Below are positions 29,141-35,741 of a stretch of DNA of 35,741 nt, piece by piece (position 1 is the first letter of the stretch; every line of letters begins with the position of its first letter). This DNA comes from Chloroflexota bacterium (GTDB lineage: Bacteria; Chloroflexota; Dehalococcoidia; SHYD01). The stretch lies in assembly GCA_016190485.1 (NCBI GenBank), contig JACPQN010000081.1:1-35741 (forward strand). The letters run 5' to 3'. The notes beneath the pieces are model-generated. The model made no database searches and was not told where the DNA came from. It worked only from the letters and a program-made list of their open reading frames with translations. Position numbers and translations under genes: made by a program.

Positions 29141-30542
29141 GGTGACCCCGGTACTGGGCCTTGCCGGTCACCTTGTCTTTGTTGAGTTTGCGGTTGAGGT
29201 GCAGCCCCTCCAGGATGAACTCGATGGCAGAGGCGGTCATGGCCGGATGGGTGTCCTCCAGCAGGGCGTGCGCCGCCTCCATGAGGCCGGGCACCTGGCG
29301 GCCGAAGCGCTCGTAGTCGGAAACCCGCATCTGGTCCGAGACCTCGAAGGCGAACCCCTTGTCAAAGCGGGCCACCACTGGCTCCAGGTCCTGGACGTTG
29401 CAGGAGCGGTTGAAGACGTTGAGGACGGCGTTCTGGATGAGCTTGTCGATGACGTGCTCCTCCCGCCCCTCGTCGGCGCTCTCCAGCTCGATCTTGCCGG
29501 CGGTGGAGGCCACGATGCTGGCCAGGTCGCTGATGCGGGGCACCGCCCGCTCTTCGCCCAGACGGATAGCGCGCTTGACGGCGTTGCTCACCACGTTCTC
29601 GTAGTTGGTGATGGAGACCCGGACGCTGACGCCGGAGCGCTGGTTGATGTCGGGGCTGCGGCGGGCAAGCTGGGTGATCTCCGCCACGATCTCTCGCATG
29701 AACTCCGGCACCGAGGAGGAGAGCCCCTCGTCCTCAAAGCGGGTGCGCTCCTGCTCGGCGATCTCCATCTCGATCTGGGAGGTGCGGGGGTAGTGGGTGC
29801 GGATCTCGGAGCCGCAGCGGTCCTTCAGGGGCGTGATGATGCGCCCCCGGTTGGTGTAGTCCTCCGGGTTGGCGCTGGCGACCACGTAGAGGTCCAGGGG
29901 CAGCCGCACCCGGTAGCCGCGGATCTGCACGTCCCGCTCCTCCATGATGTTCAACAGGCCCACCTGGATGCGCTCGGCCAGGTCTGGCAGCTCGTTGATG
30001 CAGAAGATGCCCCGATTGGTGCGGGGAATGAGGCCGTAGTGGATGGTCAGCTCGTCGGAGAGGTAGCGCCCCTCCGCCACCTTGATGGGGTCCACCTCGC
30101 CGATGAGATCCGCGATGGTGATGTCCGGGGTGGCCAGCTTCTCGCCGTAGCGCTTGTCCCGGTGCAGCCAGGCAATCTCTACCTGCTCTCCCTGCTCGGC
30201 CACGGCCATGCGGCAGGCCATGCAAATGGGGGCGTAGGGATTATCGTTGATCTCGCAGCCGGCGACGAGGGGGATCTCGTCGTCCAGCAGACTCACCAGG
30301 GCCCGGGCCATGCGGCTCTTGGCCTGCCCGCGCTCTCCCAGGAGGATCATGTCCTGGCCCGAGAGGATCGCGTTCTCCGTCTGGGGGATGACCGACTCCT
30401 CGTAGCCGATGATCCCCTCGAAGATGGGCGCTCCTGTTCGTATCTTGCTTATGAGGTTCTTCCGCAGCTCCTCTTTGACCGACAGCACCTTGTAGCCCGA
30501 AGCGCGCAACTCACCTATCGTCTTTGGTTTTCTCTCCGCCAT
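29127..30542 (-). CDS. Mg-chelatase-like AAA+ ATPase
   Basis: This 471-aa cytoplasmic ATPase begins MAERKPKTIGELRASGYKVL at ATG 30542. The upstream AGGAGG is about 16 nt away, with a weaker AAAGGG closer. The AAA+ core has Walker A GERGQAKS (69-76), a Cys-bearing segment GCEINDNPYAPICMAC, Walker B-like GIFCINELPDLAERIQVGLLNIMEER, and the sensor segment VVASANPEDYTNRGRIITPLKDRCGSEIRTHYP. This is the ChlI/BchI-MoxR plan. Paired with the VWA protein downstream, it may form a ring that remodels or inserts a metal into a target, as ChlI-ChlD do, but no chlorophyll or cobalamin gene is nearby. Unlike ChlI (about 340 aa), it has an extra C-terminal region of about 120 residues (from SCNVQDLEPVV). 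Confidence 0.88.
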   Translation of the reverse strand: MAERKPKTIGELRASGYKVLSVKEELRKNLISKIRTGAPIFEGIIGYEESVIPQTENAILSGQDMILLGERGQAKSRMARALVSLLDDEIPLVAGCEINDNPYAPICMACRMAVAEQGEQVEIAWLHRDKRYGEKLATPDITIADLIGEVDPIKVAEGRYLSDELTIHYGLIPRTNRGIFCINELPDLAERIQVGLLNIMEERDVQIRGYRVRLPLDLYVVASANPEDYTNRGRIITPLKDRCGSEIRTHYPRTSQIEMEIAEQERTRFEDEGLSSSVPEFMREIVAEITQLARRSPDINQRSGVSVRVSITNYENVVSNAVKRAIRLGEERAVPRISDLASIVASTAGKIELESADEGREEHVIDKLIQNAVLNVFNRSCNVQDLEPVVARFDKGFAFEVSDQMRVSDYERFGRQVPGLMEAAHALLEDTHPAMTASAIEFILEGLHLNRKLNKDKVTGKAQYRGHHAFL

Positions 30543-30655
30543 AGCCCTTTCTCGACAACCTCCTTCACCAAGCACGCCCCTTGCGTCTAGGCAGCTCATC
30601 CCTCTACTTCGTGAGCGTATGCTGACATAACGCACAAGATTGAGGGTGACAATTC

Positions 30656-30684
30656 ACTATAACCTCCACCCGTACCCAAGTCAA
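30656..30684 (-). promoter_or_regulatory. Promoter of the ATPase-VWA operon
   Basis: On the minus strand TTGACT (30684-30679), a 17-bp spacer and TATAGT (30661-30656). The predicted start near 30649 gives a leader of about 107 nt before ATG 30542. Confidence 0.7.
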
Positions 30685-30749
30685 ACGTAATGGCTGAGAG
30701 TAAGTGTTCAGACTTCGGGTGACGGCTGAGAGCGTTTAATAACTCCGCA

Positions 30750-30806
30750 CTGCAGGCTGAAGCCTGCAGCATAGCCGCTCAGAATGCCTCAGGCTTGAGC
30801 CTGAGG
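30750..30806. repeat. Two related palindromes in a 392-nt intergenic region
   Basis: CTGCAGGCT-GA-AGCCTGCAG (30750-30769) and CCTCAGGCT-TG-AGCCTGAGG (30787-30806) are two perfect 9-bp stems sharing the core CAGGCTnnAGCCTG, centres 37 bp apart. Both lie downstream of the aminotransferase gene (minus strand) and behind the ATPase promoter. The rest of 30543-30934 holds only that promoter; I see no gene there. Confidence 0.75.
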
Positions 30807-30934
30807 TGGCAGGTTGCTCAACCCTCTCATGGCTGAGGCTTAGGACTGCCGGCAGGGATATGACCCCACCATCAGCATGCCATTACCTAATAAACAGCAA
30901 ACAGGGCAGAAAGTTGCATACCGCAGGGAAATCC

Positions 30935-32317
30935 TTACTTCCCTCCACCCCGCCTGCTCAGCAGCTCCTCCGCCAGCATCTCACCCACGGTCGCCTCAAA
31001 AGCCGAAACGGTGTGGTCTATGTCCCCAGGGGTGTGGGCCGAGGAGACAATGGCGCCCCGCCCCATCAGGTCCACGCCATGGTTGAGCATCCCCTGTTTG
31101 AGGGCGCTCAGCGCCTGGGGCGCTATCCCCGCCCTGATATCAGCCGGTGGGAGCTGGCAGATGGTGCGGTCACACCCGGCCCCCGTGCGCGTGCCGCACT
31201 CCCGGCCCAGGCGGAGGTGGCACATGGAGGCGACACCGTTAGCGCAGCCGGGCACACCCAGGCGCTCCAACATGTCGTTGAGGCCGCTTCTCAAGCGCTG
31301 GGCCATGGCGTCGGCCTGGGCATTCTCCTTGCCGGTGGCGACCAGGGTCAGCGCGGCGACGCCCGCGGCCGCCGAGACAGGGTTGGCGTTGAAGGTGCCG
31401 GGATGGGGCACCCGCCGGGTGGCGTTCCACCGCTCGTCGCCGAACTCGATCATGTGGAGGATCTCCGCTCTGCCCGCCACGGCGCCGCCGGGCAGTCCAC
31501 CGGCGAGGATTTTGGCCAGCGCCGTCAGGTCCGGGATGACGCCGTAGCGCTGCTGCGCGCCGCCCGTGGAGGTCCGAAAGCCGGTGACCACCTCGTCGAA
31601 AATGAGCACCACGCCGTACCTGGTGGCCAGCTCTCGCAGCGCTCCCAGGAACGAGGGGTAGACGGGCACCACCCCCATGCTGGCGCCCGTAGGCTCCAGG
31701 ATGATGCCGGCGACGTCCCTGTCCTCCTCCAGGACCTGCTGCACCGCGGCCGGGTCGTTGGGCGGCAGCACCACCATGGTGCCTACCACCGCCGGCGGGA
31801 TGCCGGAGGGGGCCAGCGCGCCCGCGGAAGACACCGCGCTGGCCACCACGTAGTCGTGCCAGCCGTGGAAGTGCTCCTGGAACTTGATGATCTTGCTCTT
31901 CTGGGTGAAGGCTCTGGCCAGGCGTAGGGCCATCATCGTAGCCTCGGTGCCGGAGCTGGTGTAGCGCACTCGCTCCGCCGAAGGGATAAGCTGCCGCACC
32001 AGAGCAGCCCACTCCAGCTCCAGCCGGTGCCCAGCGCCGTAGTGGCTCCCTTTAGCCACCTGGGCCTGCACGGCCGCCACCACCTCCGGGCGGGCGTGTC
32101 CCAGAAGCAGGGAGCCGTGGCCCATGACGTAGTCCACGTACTCGTTCCCGTCCACGTCCCACTTGCTGCTGCCCTGGGCGCGGTCGACGTAGATGGTAAA
32201 GGGCGCGTAGTGGCGCGTGTCGTGGGTGACGCCGCTGGGAAACAGCCCCGACGCCTGCTGGTAGAGCCGGGCCGAGGTGGGGTGCAGGCGATGATAGCGC
32301 TGGAGGATGGTCTCCAC
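30935..32317 (-). CDS. Class III PLP aminotransferase, HemL-like
   Basis: This 460-aa enzyme starts at GTG 32317, five bases after AGGAG. It resembles glutamate-1-semialdehyde 2,1-aminomutase and related class III aminotransferases: FPSGVTHDTRHYAPFTIYVDRAQGS at the N-terminus, YTSSGTEATMMALRLARAFT for phosphate binding, FHGWHDY, LEPTGASMG, LIFDEVVTGFR with D241, and the PLP Lys269 in ALAKILAGGLPGGAVAG. HFHGWHD is characteristic of the HemL group, but no haem genes are near and a dehydrogenase of the DapB type precedes it. A specialised amino-acid or amine transaminase is therefore more likely than haem synthesis. The C-terminal part has an odd Cys cluster (MCHLRLGRECGTRTGAGCDRTIC). It is 35 nt downstream of the dehydrogenase, in one operon. 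Confidence 0.85.
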   Translation of the reverse strand: METILQRYHRLHPTSARLYQQASGLFPSGVTHDTRHYAPFTIYVDRAQGSSKWDVDGNEYVDYVMGHGSLLLGHARPEVVAAVQAQVAKGSHYGAGHRLELEWAALVRQLIPSAERVRYTSSGTEATMMALRLARAFTQKSKIIKFQEHFHGWHDYVVASAVSSAGALAPSGIPPAVVGTMVVLPPNDPAAVQQVLEEDRDVAGIILEPTGASMGVVPVYPSFLGALRELATRYGVVLIFDEVVTGFRTSTGGAQQRYGVIPDLTALAKILAGGLPGGAVAGRAEILHMIEFGDERWNATRRVPHPGTFNANPVSAAAGVAALTLVATGKENAQADAMAQRLRSGLNDMLERLGVPGCANGVASMCHLRLGRECGTRTGAGCDRTICQLPPADIRAGIAPQALSALKQGMLNHGVDLMGRGAIVSSAHTPGDIDHTVSAFEATVGEMLAEELLSRRGGGK

Positions 32318-32352
32318 GGCGTCTCCTCTTTTCTGAACCGAGCGCGCGTGCC

Positions 32353-33342
32353 CTACGTCCAGAAGCTGGGCGGCGGGAGGTCCTTCATGGCCAGCAACCC
32401 CGGCGGCGCGCTCACCACCCGGGGGATGGCGTTCAGCACGATGCCCACGGTGGCCACGTCGCCGTTGATGCCGCCGGGGATGGTGGAGCGCACCGATGGC
32501 ACGCCGTCTATGATCACCGTGTCCTGGGCCTCCCGGACGGCCACGTGCATCGAGAGGTCCAGGATGATTCTGGTCTGTCCATCCACGATACCCCGTGCGA
32601 CCTGGTGAATACCCGTTACCTGCCCCGCTCTGACCTCCAGGTACCGTGTTGTCACGTCCTCTCCGGCGATCTCGGGCTCCAGGGTGGTCACAGTGCGCTC
32701 CAGCTTCCAGCCCAGGGCGGTCGCGATGAGGGCCACCGACTCTGCCAGCCCGATGTGCCCCATGGCGCCACCCACGGCCTTCGCCCTGAACTCCTCGGGC
32801 GTCATCCCCGCGCCGATCTTCCGCTGGAGGGGCAGGCGACGCTGGGAAGCGTCGGCCACCCGGACCACGGAGACGGAGTGCACCTCCTGGCACATGGCCG
32901 ATAGGGTGATGGGCAGGTAGTCCATGAGGTATCCCGGATTGATCCCCGTGCCCAGCACCGTCACGCCAGCGGCCAGCGCGGCTTCGTGGATCTCCCGGGC
33001 TATCTCCGGGCGCTGCGCTGCGGGAAAGGCCAACTCTTCACAGGTGGAGATGACGTGCTTCCCCGCGGCAATGATGCCCAGCAACTGCTCTCTCACGCTG
33101 AGGAGAAAGGATCTGGTGGTGTGCAGCGCCACATCGGCCTGGAGGCTCCCCAGCCCGGAGGCATCCGGGGCGACGATCACCCCCAGCTCACGGCCCACCT
33201 CCGCCACCTGCCCCAGGTCTCGTCCTGCTTTGGCGGGGTCTGTGTCCACCGCGCCGACGATCTGGAGGCCCTGCCGGCGGGCTGCCGCCCGCACGATCTG
33301 GACGCCCAGCGCGCCCACGCCGTAGTGGATGACTCGAAACAT
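32353..33342 (-). CDS. DapB-like NAD(P)-dependent dehydrogenase
   Basis: This 329-aa enzyme starts at ATG 33342, five bases after AAGGAG. MFRVIHYGVGALGVQIVRAA shows the Rossmann GxGxxG (8-13). VGAVDTDPAKAGRDLGQVAEVGRELGV, ADVALHTTRSFL, GKHVISTCEELAFP and GTGINPGYLMDYLPITLSAMC follow, the pattern of the dihydrodipicolinate reductase N-terminal fold and of 2,4-diaminopentanoate dehydrogenase-like enzymes. GTGINPG with a following hydrophobic patch is typical of that subgroup. It probably dehydrogenates an amino acid or amine while reducing NAD(P); the exact substrate is unknown. The following gene is a PLP aminotransferase, supporting amino-acid catabolism. A TTGACA promoter lies 38-67 bases upstream of the start. 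Confidence 0.82.
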   Translation of the reverse strand: MFRVIHYGVGALGVQIVRAAARRQGLQIVGAVDTDPAKAGRDLGQVAEVGRELGVIVAPDASGLGSLQADVALHTTRSFLLSVREQLLGIIAAGKHVISTCEELAFPAAQRPEIAREIHEAALAAGVTVLGTGINPGYLMDYLPITLSAMCQEVHSVSVVRVADASQRRLPLQRKIGAGMTPEEFRAKAVGGAMGHIGLAESVALIATALGWKLERTVTTLEPEIAGEDVTTRYLEVRAGQVTGIHQVARGIVDGQTRIILDLSMHVAVREAQDTVIIDGVPSVRSTIPGGINGDVATVGIVLNAIPRVVSAPPGLLAMKDLPPPSFWT

Positions 33343-33379
33343 GGTGGCTCCTTGGCTGCTCCCCCGTCTGGCCTGTCGC

Positions 33380-33409
33380 ATTGTGTCCACAGGTGTGCTG
33401 GACTGTCAA
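33380..33409 (-). promoter_or_regulatory. Promoter of the dehydrogenase-aminotransferase operon
   Basis: On the minus strand a perfect TTGACA (33409-33404), an 18-bp spacer and CACAAT (33385-33380). The predicted start near 33373 leaves a leader of about 30 nt. Confidence 0.6.
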
Positions 33410-33421
33410 GGACAACCGCCG

Positions 33422-33450
33422 TTGACCGCCCTGGCCGGGCAGGGTAGTAT
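33422..33450 (+). promoter_or_regulatory. Promoter of the TPP decarboxylase operon
   Basis: TTGACC (33422-33427), a 17-bp spacer and TAGTAT (33445-33450). The predicted start near 33457 leaves about 30 nt to ATG 33488. Its -35 is 12 bp from the -35 of the divergent promoter. Confidence 0.6.
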
Positions 33451-33487
33451 GATGGCCGCAGGAGCACGCTGCGGAAAGGAGCAGCCC

Positions 33488-33994
33488 ATGGTCACCAAGA
33501 CTCCCTCTCTCCGGGCCCGCGGGATCCTCGAGGAGCTCAAACGGTGTGGCGTCAGCCACATCGTCTGGCTGCCGGACAGCGAGTCCACCTTCATGTACGA
33601 CGCGATCCACAACGAGCCCTCCCTGACCCTGGTGCCGGTCTGCCGGGAGGGCGAGGCCATGGCCGTGGCCGCCGGATTGCTGATGGGCGGCAAGACCCCC
33701 GTGGTCCTCATCCAGAACACCGGCTTCTTCGAGTCGGGCGACTCCATCCGGGGCATCTGCCTGGACTGGAAGCTGCCGATGCTGCTGATGATCGGCTACC
33801 GGGGTTACGAGTCGAAGCCTATGACCGACTCGGCAGGCATCTACCTGGAACCCATGCTCAAGACCTGGGGCATCCCCTACCACGTCATCGAGGAGGACAG
33901 CCAGGTCTCCCGCATCTCCCAGGGGTTCCGGGAGGCCCAGAGCGGCCCCCGGCCGGTGGCCATTCTCATCGCAAGGGAGTACGACCAGCCATGA
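33488..33994 (+). CDS. TPP-dependent decarboxylase alpha subunit (PYR domain; sulfopyruvate/phosphonopyruvate decarboxylase-like)
   Basis: This 168-aa protein starts at ATG 33488, seven bases after AAAGGAG. It is the pyrimidine-binding domain of a split thiamine-diphosphate enzyme: ILEELKRCGVSHIVWLPDSES at the N-terminus, VPVCREGEAMAVAAGLLMGGKTPVVLIQNTGFFESGDSI with E54/E56 in the position of the activating Glu, and the C-terminal VAILIARE. This layout matches the ComD subunit of sulfopyruvate decarboxylase and the N-terminal half of phosphonopyruvate decarboxylases. The stop overlaps the beta-subunit start by 4 nt (ATGA), so the two are made in equal amounts. The keto-acid substrate is not defined by sequence. 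Confidence 0.85.
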   Translation: MVTKTPSLRARGILEELKRCGVSHIVWLPDSESTFMYDAIHNEPSLTLVPVCREGEAMAVAAGLLMGGKTPVVLIQNTGFFESGDSIRGICLDWKLPMLLMIGYRGYESKPMTDSAGIYLEPMLKTWGIPYHVIEEDSQVSRISQGFREAQSGPRPVAILIAREYDQP

Positions 33995-34566
33995 TGGACG
34001 GCATTGCAGCCCTGGGTATTCTGGCCAAAGAGCGCGGCGACGCAGTAGTGGTGACCCACATGTCGACGGGCCACGACTGGTCCAAGGTCTCTACCCGAGG
34101 AGAGCTCGACCTGAATCTGAGCGGCGCCATGGGCAAGGCCTCCTCCTTCGGCCTGGGCATGGCCCTGGCCCGCCCCGACGTGAAGGTGTGGGTGTTCGAC
34201 GGCGACGGATCGCTGCTGATGAACCTGGGCAGCCTGGTGACGGTGGGCGCCATGGCCCCCAGGAACATGGTGCACTTCGTCTACGAGAACGACGCCTACG
34301 ACACCACCGGCGGCCAGCCGACGCCCGGCGCCGGCCGGATGGACTTTGCGGCCATCGCCCGGGGCGCCGGCTATGCCCGGGCCTTCAGTTTCGAGAGCCT
34401 GGAGGACCTCCAGAACCGGGTGAAAGAGGTGCTGGCGGGCGATGGACCCACCCTGGTGGTGCTCAAGGTGCCCTCCGGGGGCCGCCGGCCGCCCGCGGGC
34501 CTGCCCCGGGCGGCGGAGTCCTTCGCCCACATCCGGGAGTTGCTGGCGCAGCGGGTGGCTCGATAA
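33991..34566 (+). CDS. TPP-dependent decarboxylase beta subunit (PP domain)
   Basis: This 191-aa protein begins at ATG 33991 in the 4-nt overlap with the alpha gene. It holds the diphosphate-binding motif G71-D72-G73 through N100 (VFDGDGSLLMNLGSLVTVGAMAPRNMVHFVYEN), which coordinates Mg and ThDP, and the acceptor-loop pattern ENDAYDTTGGQPTP as in ComE or phosphonopyruvate decarboxylase beta halves. STGHDWSKVSTRGELDLNLSGAMGKASSFGLGMALARP supplies the conserved active-site neighbourhood. Together with alpha it should form an alpha2beta2 (or higher) decarboxylase acting on a short oxo-acid. The role in coenzyme M, phosphonate or another pathway is unsettled; no comA-C, pepM or other marker is nearby. 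Confidence 0.87.
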   Translation: MMDGIAALGILAKERGDAVVVTHMSTGHDWSKVSTRGELDLNLSGAMGKASSFGLGMALARPDVKVWVFDGDGSLLMNLGSLVTVGAMAPRNMVHFVYENDAYDTTGGQPTPGAGRMDFAAIARGAGYARAFSFESLEDLQNRVKEVLAGDGPTLVVLKVPSGGRRPPAGLPRAAESFAHIRELLAQRVAR

Positions 34567-34589
34567 AGGGAGGCAGCCCGTCTGCCGAC

Positions 34590-35543
34590 GTGGCACTGGA
34601 CGCTGCGTTCCTCGCGGAGCTAGAAGCCCGCGCCGTCGGGTATGCCCGCGGCGCGGGGGACATCCTGCTGCGGCATTTCGACTCCTCCTTGGAGGTGCGC
34701 TACAAGTCCGGGGGCAAGCACGACCCGGTTACCAACGCCGATCGGGAGTCCGAGGAGTACCTGCGGGCAGCCATCAGCGCGGCCTACCCGGACCACAGCA
34801 TCCTGGGCGAGGAGGGAGATGACCACCAGGGGTCAGGGACCGACTTCCTCTGGGTGCTGGACCCCCTGGACGGCACCACCAACTACCTGAACCGCCTGCC
34901 CTTTTTTGCGGTCTCCGTGGGTGTGCTCTATCGCGGGGAGCCGGTGGCCGCCGCGATTTACGTGCCCACCAGCGGGCTCCTCCAGGAGGGGGTGTTCCAC
35001 GCCCGGCTGGGCGGCCCCACGAGCCTGGATGGCAACCCGGTGCAGGTGGCCTCAAACCCCACGCCACAGCCTTCCCAGCTCACCAGCCTGCCGGCCCATT
35101 ACTGGCGACGCATGCGTTTCAGCGGCGAGATCCGGCGGGCGCCGGGAGAGGTGCGGGCCCTGGGCAGCATCGCCCTGGAGCTGGCGCTGACGGCCAGCGG
35201 CACCCTCCAGTACGCCATCTTCGACTTTCCCAGGATATGGGATGTGGCCGCGGGCGTGCTGCTGGTAAAGCAGGCGGGCGGGCTGGCCCTGCTCCAGCCG
35301 GGCCGGGGACGGCCCTGGGCGCCCCTGGGGCGCTTCGAGCCGCGGCCCGTAAAGGATGGCTCGCTGGGGGGCTACCGGAAGTGGTCCGGCACGGTGGTGG
35401 TGGGGAACCCGGAGATCGCGTGGGCGGTGGCCACCAGCCTGCGCCGCCCGGTGCGCATCCTGGCGCCGGTGCGGGCGGCCCTCCGGCGTGTGCGGCAGCT
35501 CCCCCTGTGGGGCAGGAGTCCGAGTGAGGCGCAGGGCGAGTAG
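34590..35543 (+). CDS. Inositol-monophosphatase-family phosphatase (SuhB-like)
   Basis: This 317-aa enzyme probably starts at GTG 34590; a GGGAGG lies 16 nt upstream, somewhat far, so the start is uncertain. The Mg-dependent phosphatase motifs are all present: HDPVTNAD (44-51), ILGEEG with E74/E75, WVLDPLDGTTNY with D91, D94, G95, T96, and the C-terminal FDFPRIWDVAAG with D218. The family dephosphorylates inositol 1-phosphate, histidinol phosphate, fructose 1,6-bisphosphate or 3'-phosphoadenosine phosphates. After the catalytic domain an Arg/Pro-rich tail (RRPVRILAPVRAALRRVRQLP) is unusual. It begins 23 nt after the decarboxylase beta subunit and is probably co-transcribed, suggesting a phosphorylated intermediate, though this is inference. 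Confidence 0.9.
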   Translation: MALDAAFLAELEARAVGYARGAGDILLRHFDSSLEVRYKSGGKHDPVTNADRESEEYLRAAISAAYPDHSILGEEGDDHQGSGTDFLWVLDPLDGTTNYLNRLPFFAVSVGVLYRGEPVAAAIYVPTSGLLQEGVFHARLGGPTSLDGNPVQVASNPTPQPSQLTSLPAHYWRRMRFSGEIRRAPGEVRALGSIALELALTASGTLQYAIFDFPRIWDVAAGVLLVKQAGGLALLQPGRGRPWAPLGRFEPRPVKDGSLGGYRKWSGTVVVGNPEIAWAVATSLRRPVRILAPVRAALRRVRQLPLWGRSPSEAQGE

Positions 35544-35584
35544 GCCCTTCGCTACCGTTCAAGGTGACATTGGGGCATTTTTCG

Positions 35585-35605
35585 AGGACACCACGCTAGT
35601 GTCCT
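35585..35605 (+). terminator. Weak hairpin after the phosphatase gene
   Basis: AGGACAC (35585-35591) pairs with GTGTCCT (35599-35605) around a 7-nt loop. No clear T-run follows, though repeat family A copy 2 continues downstream and may also stop transcription. Confidence 0.4.
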
Positions 35606-35641
35606 GAATCGTTAGTTCGTTGAATAATTGGCGGCAATGCT

Positions 35642-35730
35642 TGTCATGCTGAACGGAGTGAAGCATCTGGTTGGGCGGAGCATACAACCCCGCCCCAGAT
35701 TCTTCGTCGCTGCGCTCCTCAAGAATGACA
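35642..35730. repeat. Dispersed palindromic repeat, family A, copy 2
   Basis: The 89-bp element starts TGTCATGCTGAACG and ends AAGAATGACA, with the same architecture as 21840-21917. The first 29 bases differ from copy 1 at one site; the core GGTTGGGCGG...CCGCCCC is divergent and longer. Both copies lie downstream of gene ends. Confidence 0.85.
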
Positions 35731-35741
35731 TTGTGCGGCGA

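Noticed and set aside
29139-30590. A 483-codon open frame antisense to the Mg-chelatase-like ATPase
   Set aside because: Same GC artefact. The sense frame has Walker motifs and a promoter, while the antisense frame has low-complexity Val/Asp/Gly content and no start signal.
30935-32317. Assignment of the aminotransferase as hemL for haem synthesis
   Set aside because: The PLP and HFHGWHD motifs fit the superfamily, but the operon partner is a DapB-like dehydrogenase and there are no haem genes nearby. I left the symbol blank.

Overview
This GC-rich window with dense gene packing looks like a chromosomal segment of an uncultured or environmental Chloroflexota (Dehalococcoidia/SAR202-like) bacterium. 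That assignment is an inference. It rests on overall gene style (many crotonases, an Opp/Dpp-type ABC transporter, a HemL-like aminotransferase next to a DapB-like dehydrogenase, a two-subunit TPP decarboxylase), on a DUF6391-like protein, and on dispersed palindromic repeats between genes. I see no rRNA, tRNA, CRISPR array, integrase, transposase or phage gene. The region reads as an ordinary chromosome peppered with small non-coding repeats.

Layout. 1-2062: tail of an unidentified gene, then two crotonase (enoyl-CoA hydratase/isomerase) genes, the first broken by a frameshift. 2130-3053(-): exported beta-sandwich protein. 3343-6992: DNA polymerase I (polA) overlapping formamidopyrimidine-DNA glycosylase (mutM), a repair pair. 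7115-8399: GYD-domain protein and a third crotonase. 8721-9851: exported protein with three FnIII-like modules. 10083-11288: MFS transporter. 11374-12405(-): uncharacterised 343-aa protein. 12593-18303: two tandem family-5 solute-binding lipoproteins (-) diverging from two permease genes (+). 18452-21797: a tightly coupled operon of two macro-domain proteins and a TPR/lytic-transglycosylase lipoprotein. 21946-24452: SDR oxidoreductase, glutaredoxin-like protein, DUF6391-like membrane protein, CDP-alcohol phosphatidyltransferase. 24773-26804: DNA polymerase III delta (holA) and an OppD-type ATPase. 27035-30542(-): Mg-chelatase-like AAA+ ATPase overlapping a VWA-domain protein. 30935-33342(-): DapB-like dehydrogenase and PLP aminotransferase. 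33488-35543(+): two-subunit TPP decarboxylase and an inositol-monophosphatase-family enzyme.

Functional reading. Peptide or other solute uptake could use the two binding proteins, the two permeases and the single ATPase found 8 kb away; no OppF partner is present. The crotonases, SDR and MFS fit acyl-CoA catabolism of unknown substrates. The divergent aminotransferase/dehydrogenase and TPP-decarboxylase operons start from back-to-back promoters and could belong to one amino-acid or oxo-acid pathway. The most unusual cluster is the macro-macro-lytic transglycosylase operon. Its three genes are joined by two 4-nt stop/start overlaps, and both macro domains have altered ligand-loop residues.

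Regulatory layer. I find several sigma70-like promoters, including a recurrent extended -10 TGCTAnAcT/TGCTATAAT, four convincing hairpin terminators, and two families of dispersed palindromic repeats: one with TGTCAT...ATGACA ends, the other built around CCGCTCATGG and CTTCGACAAGCTCAGG motifs. An 18-bp element occurs in opposite orientations in the polA leader and inside the lytic transglycosylase coding sequence.
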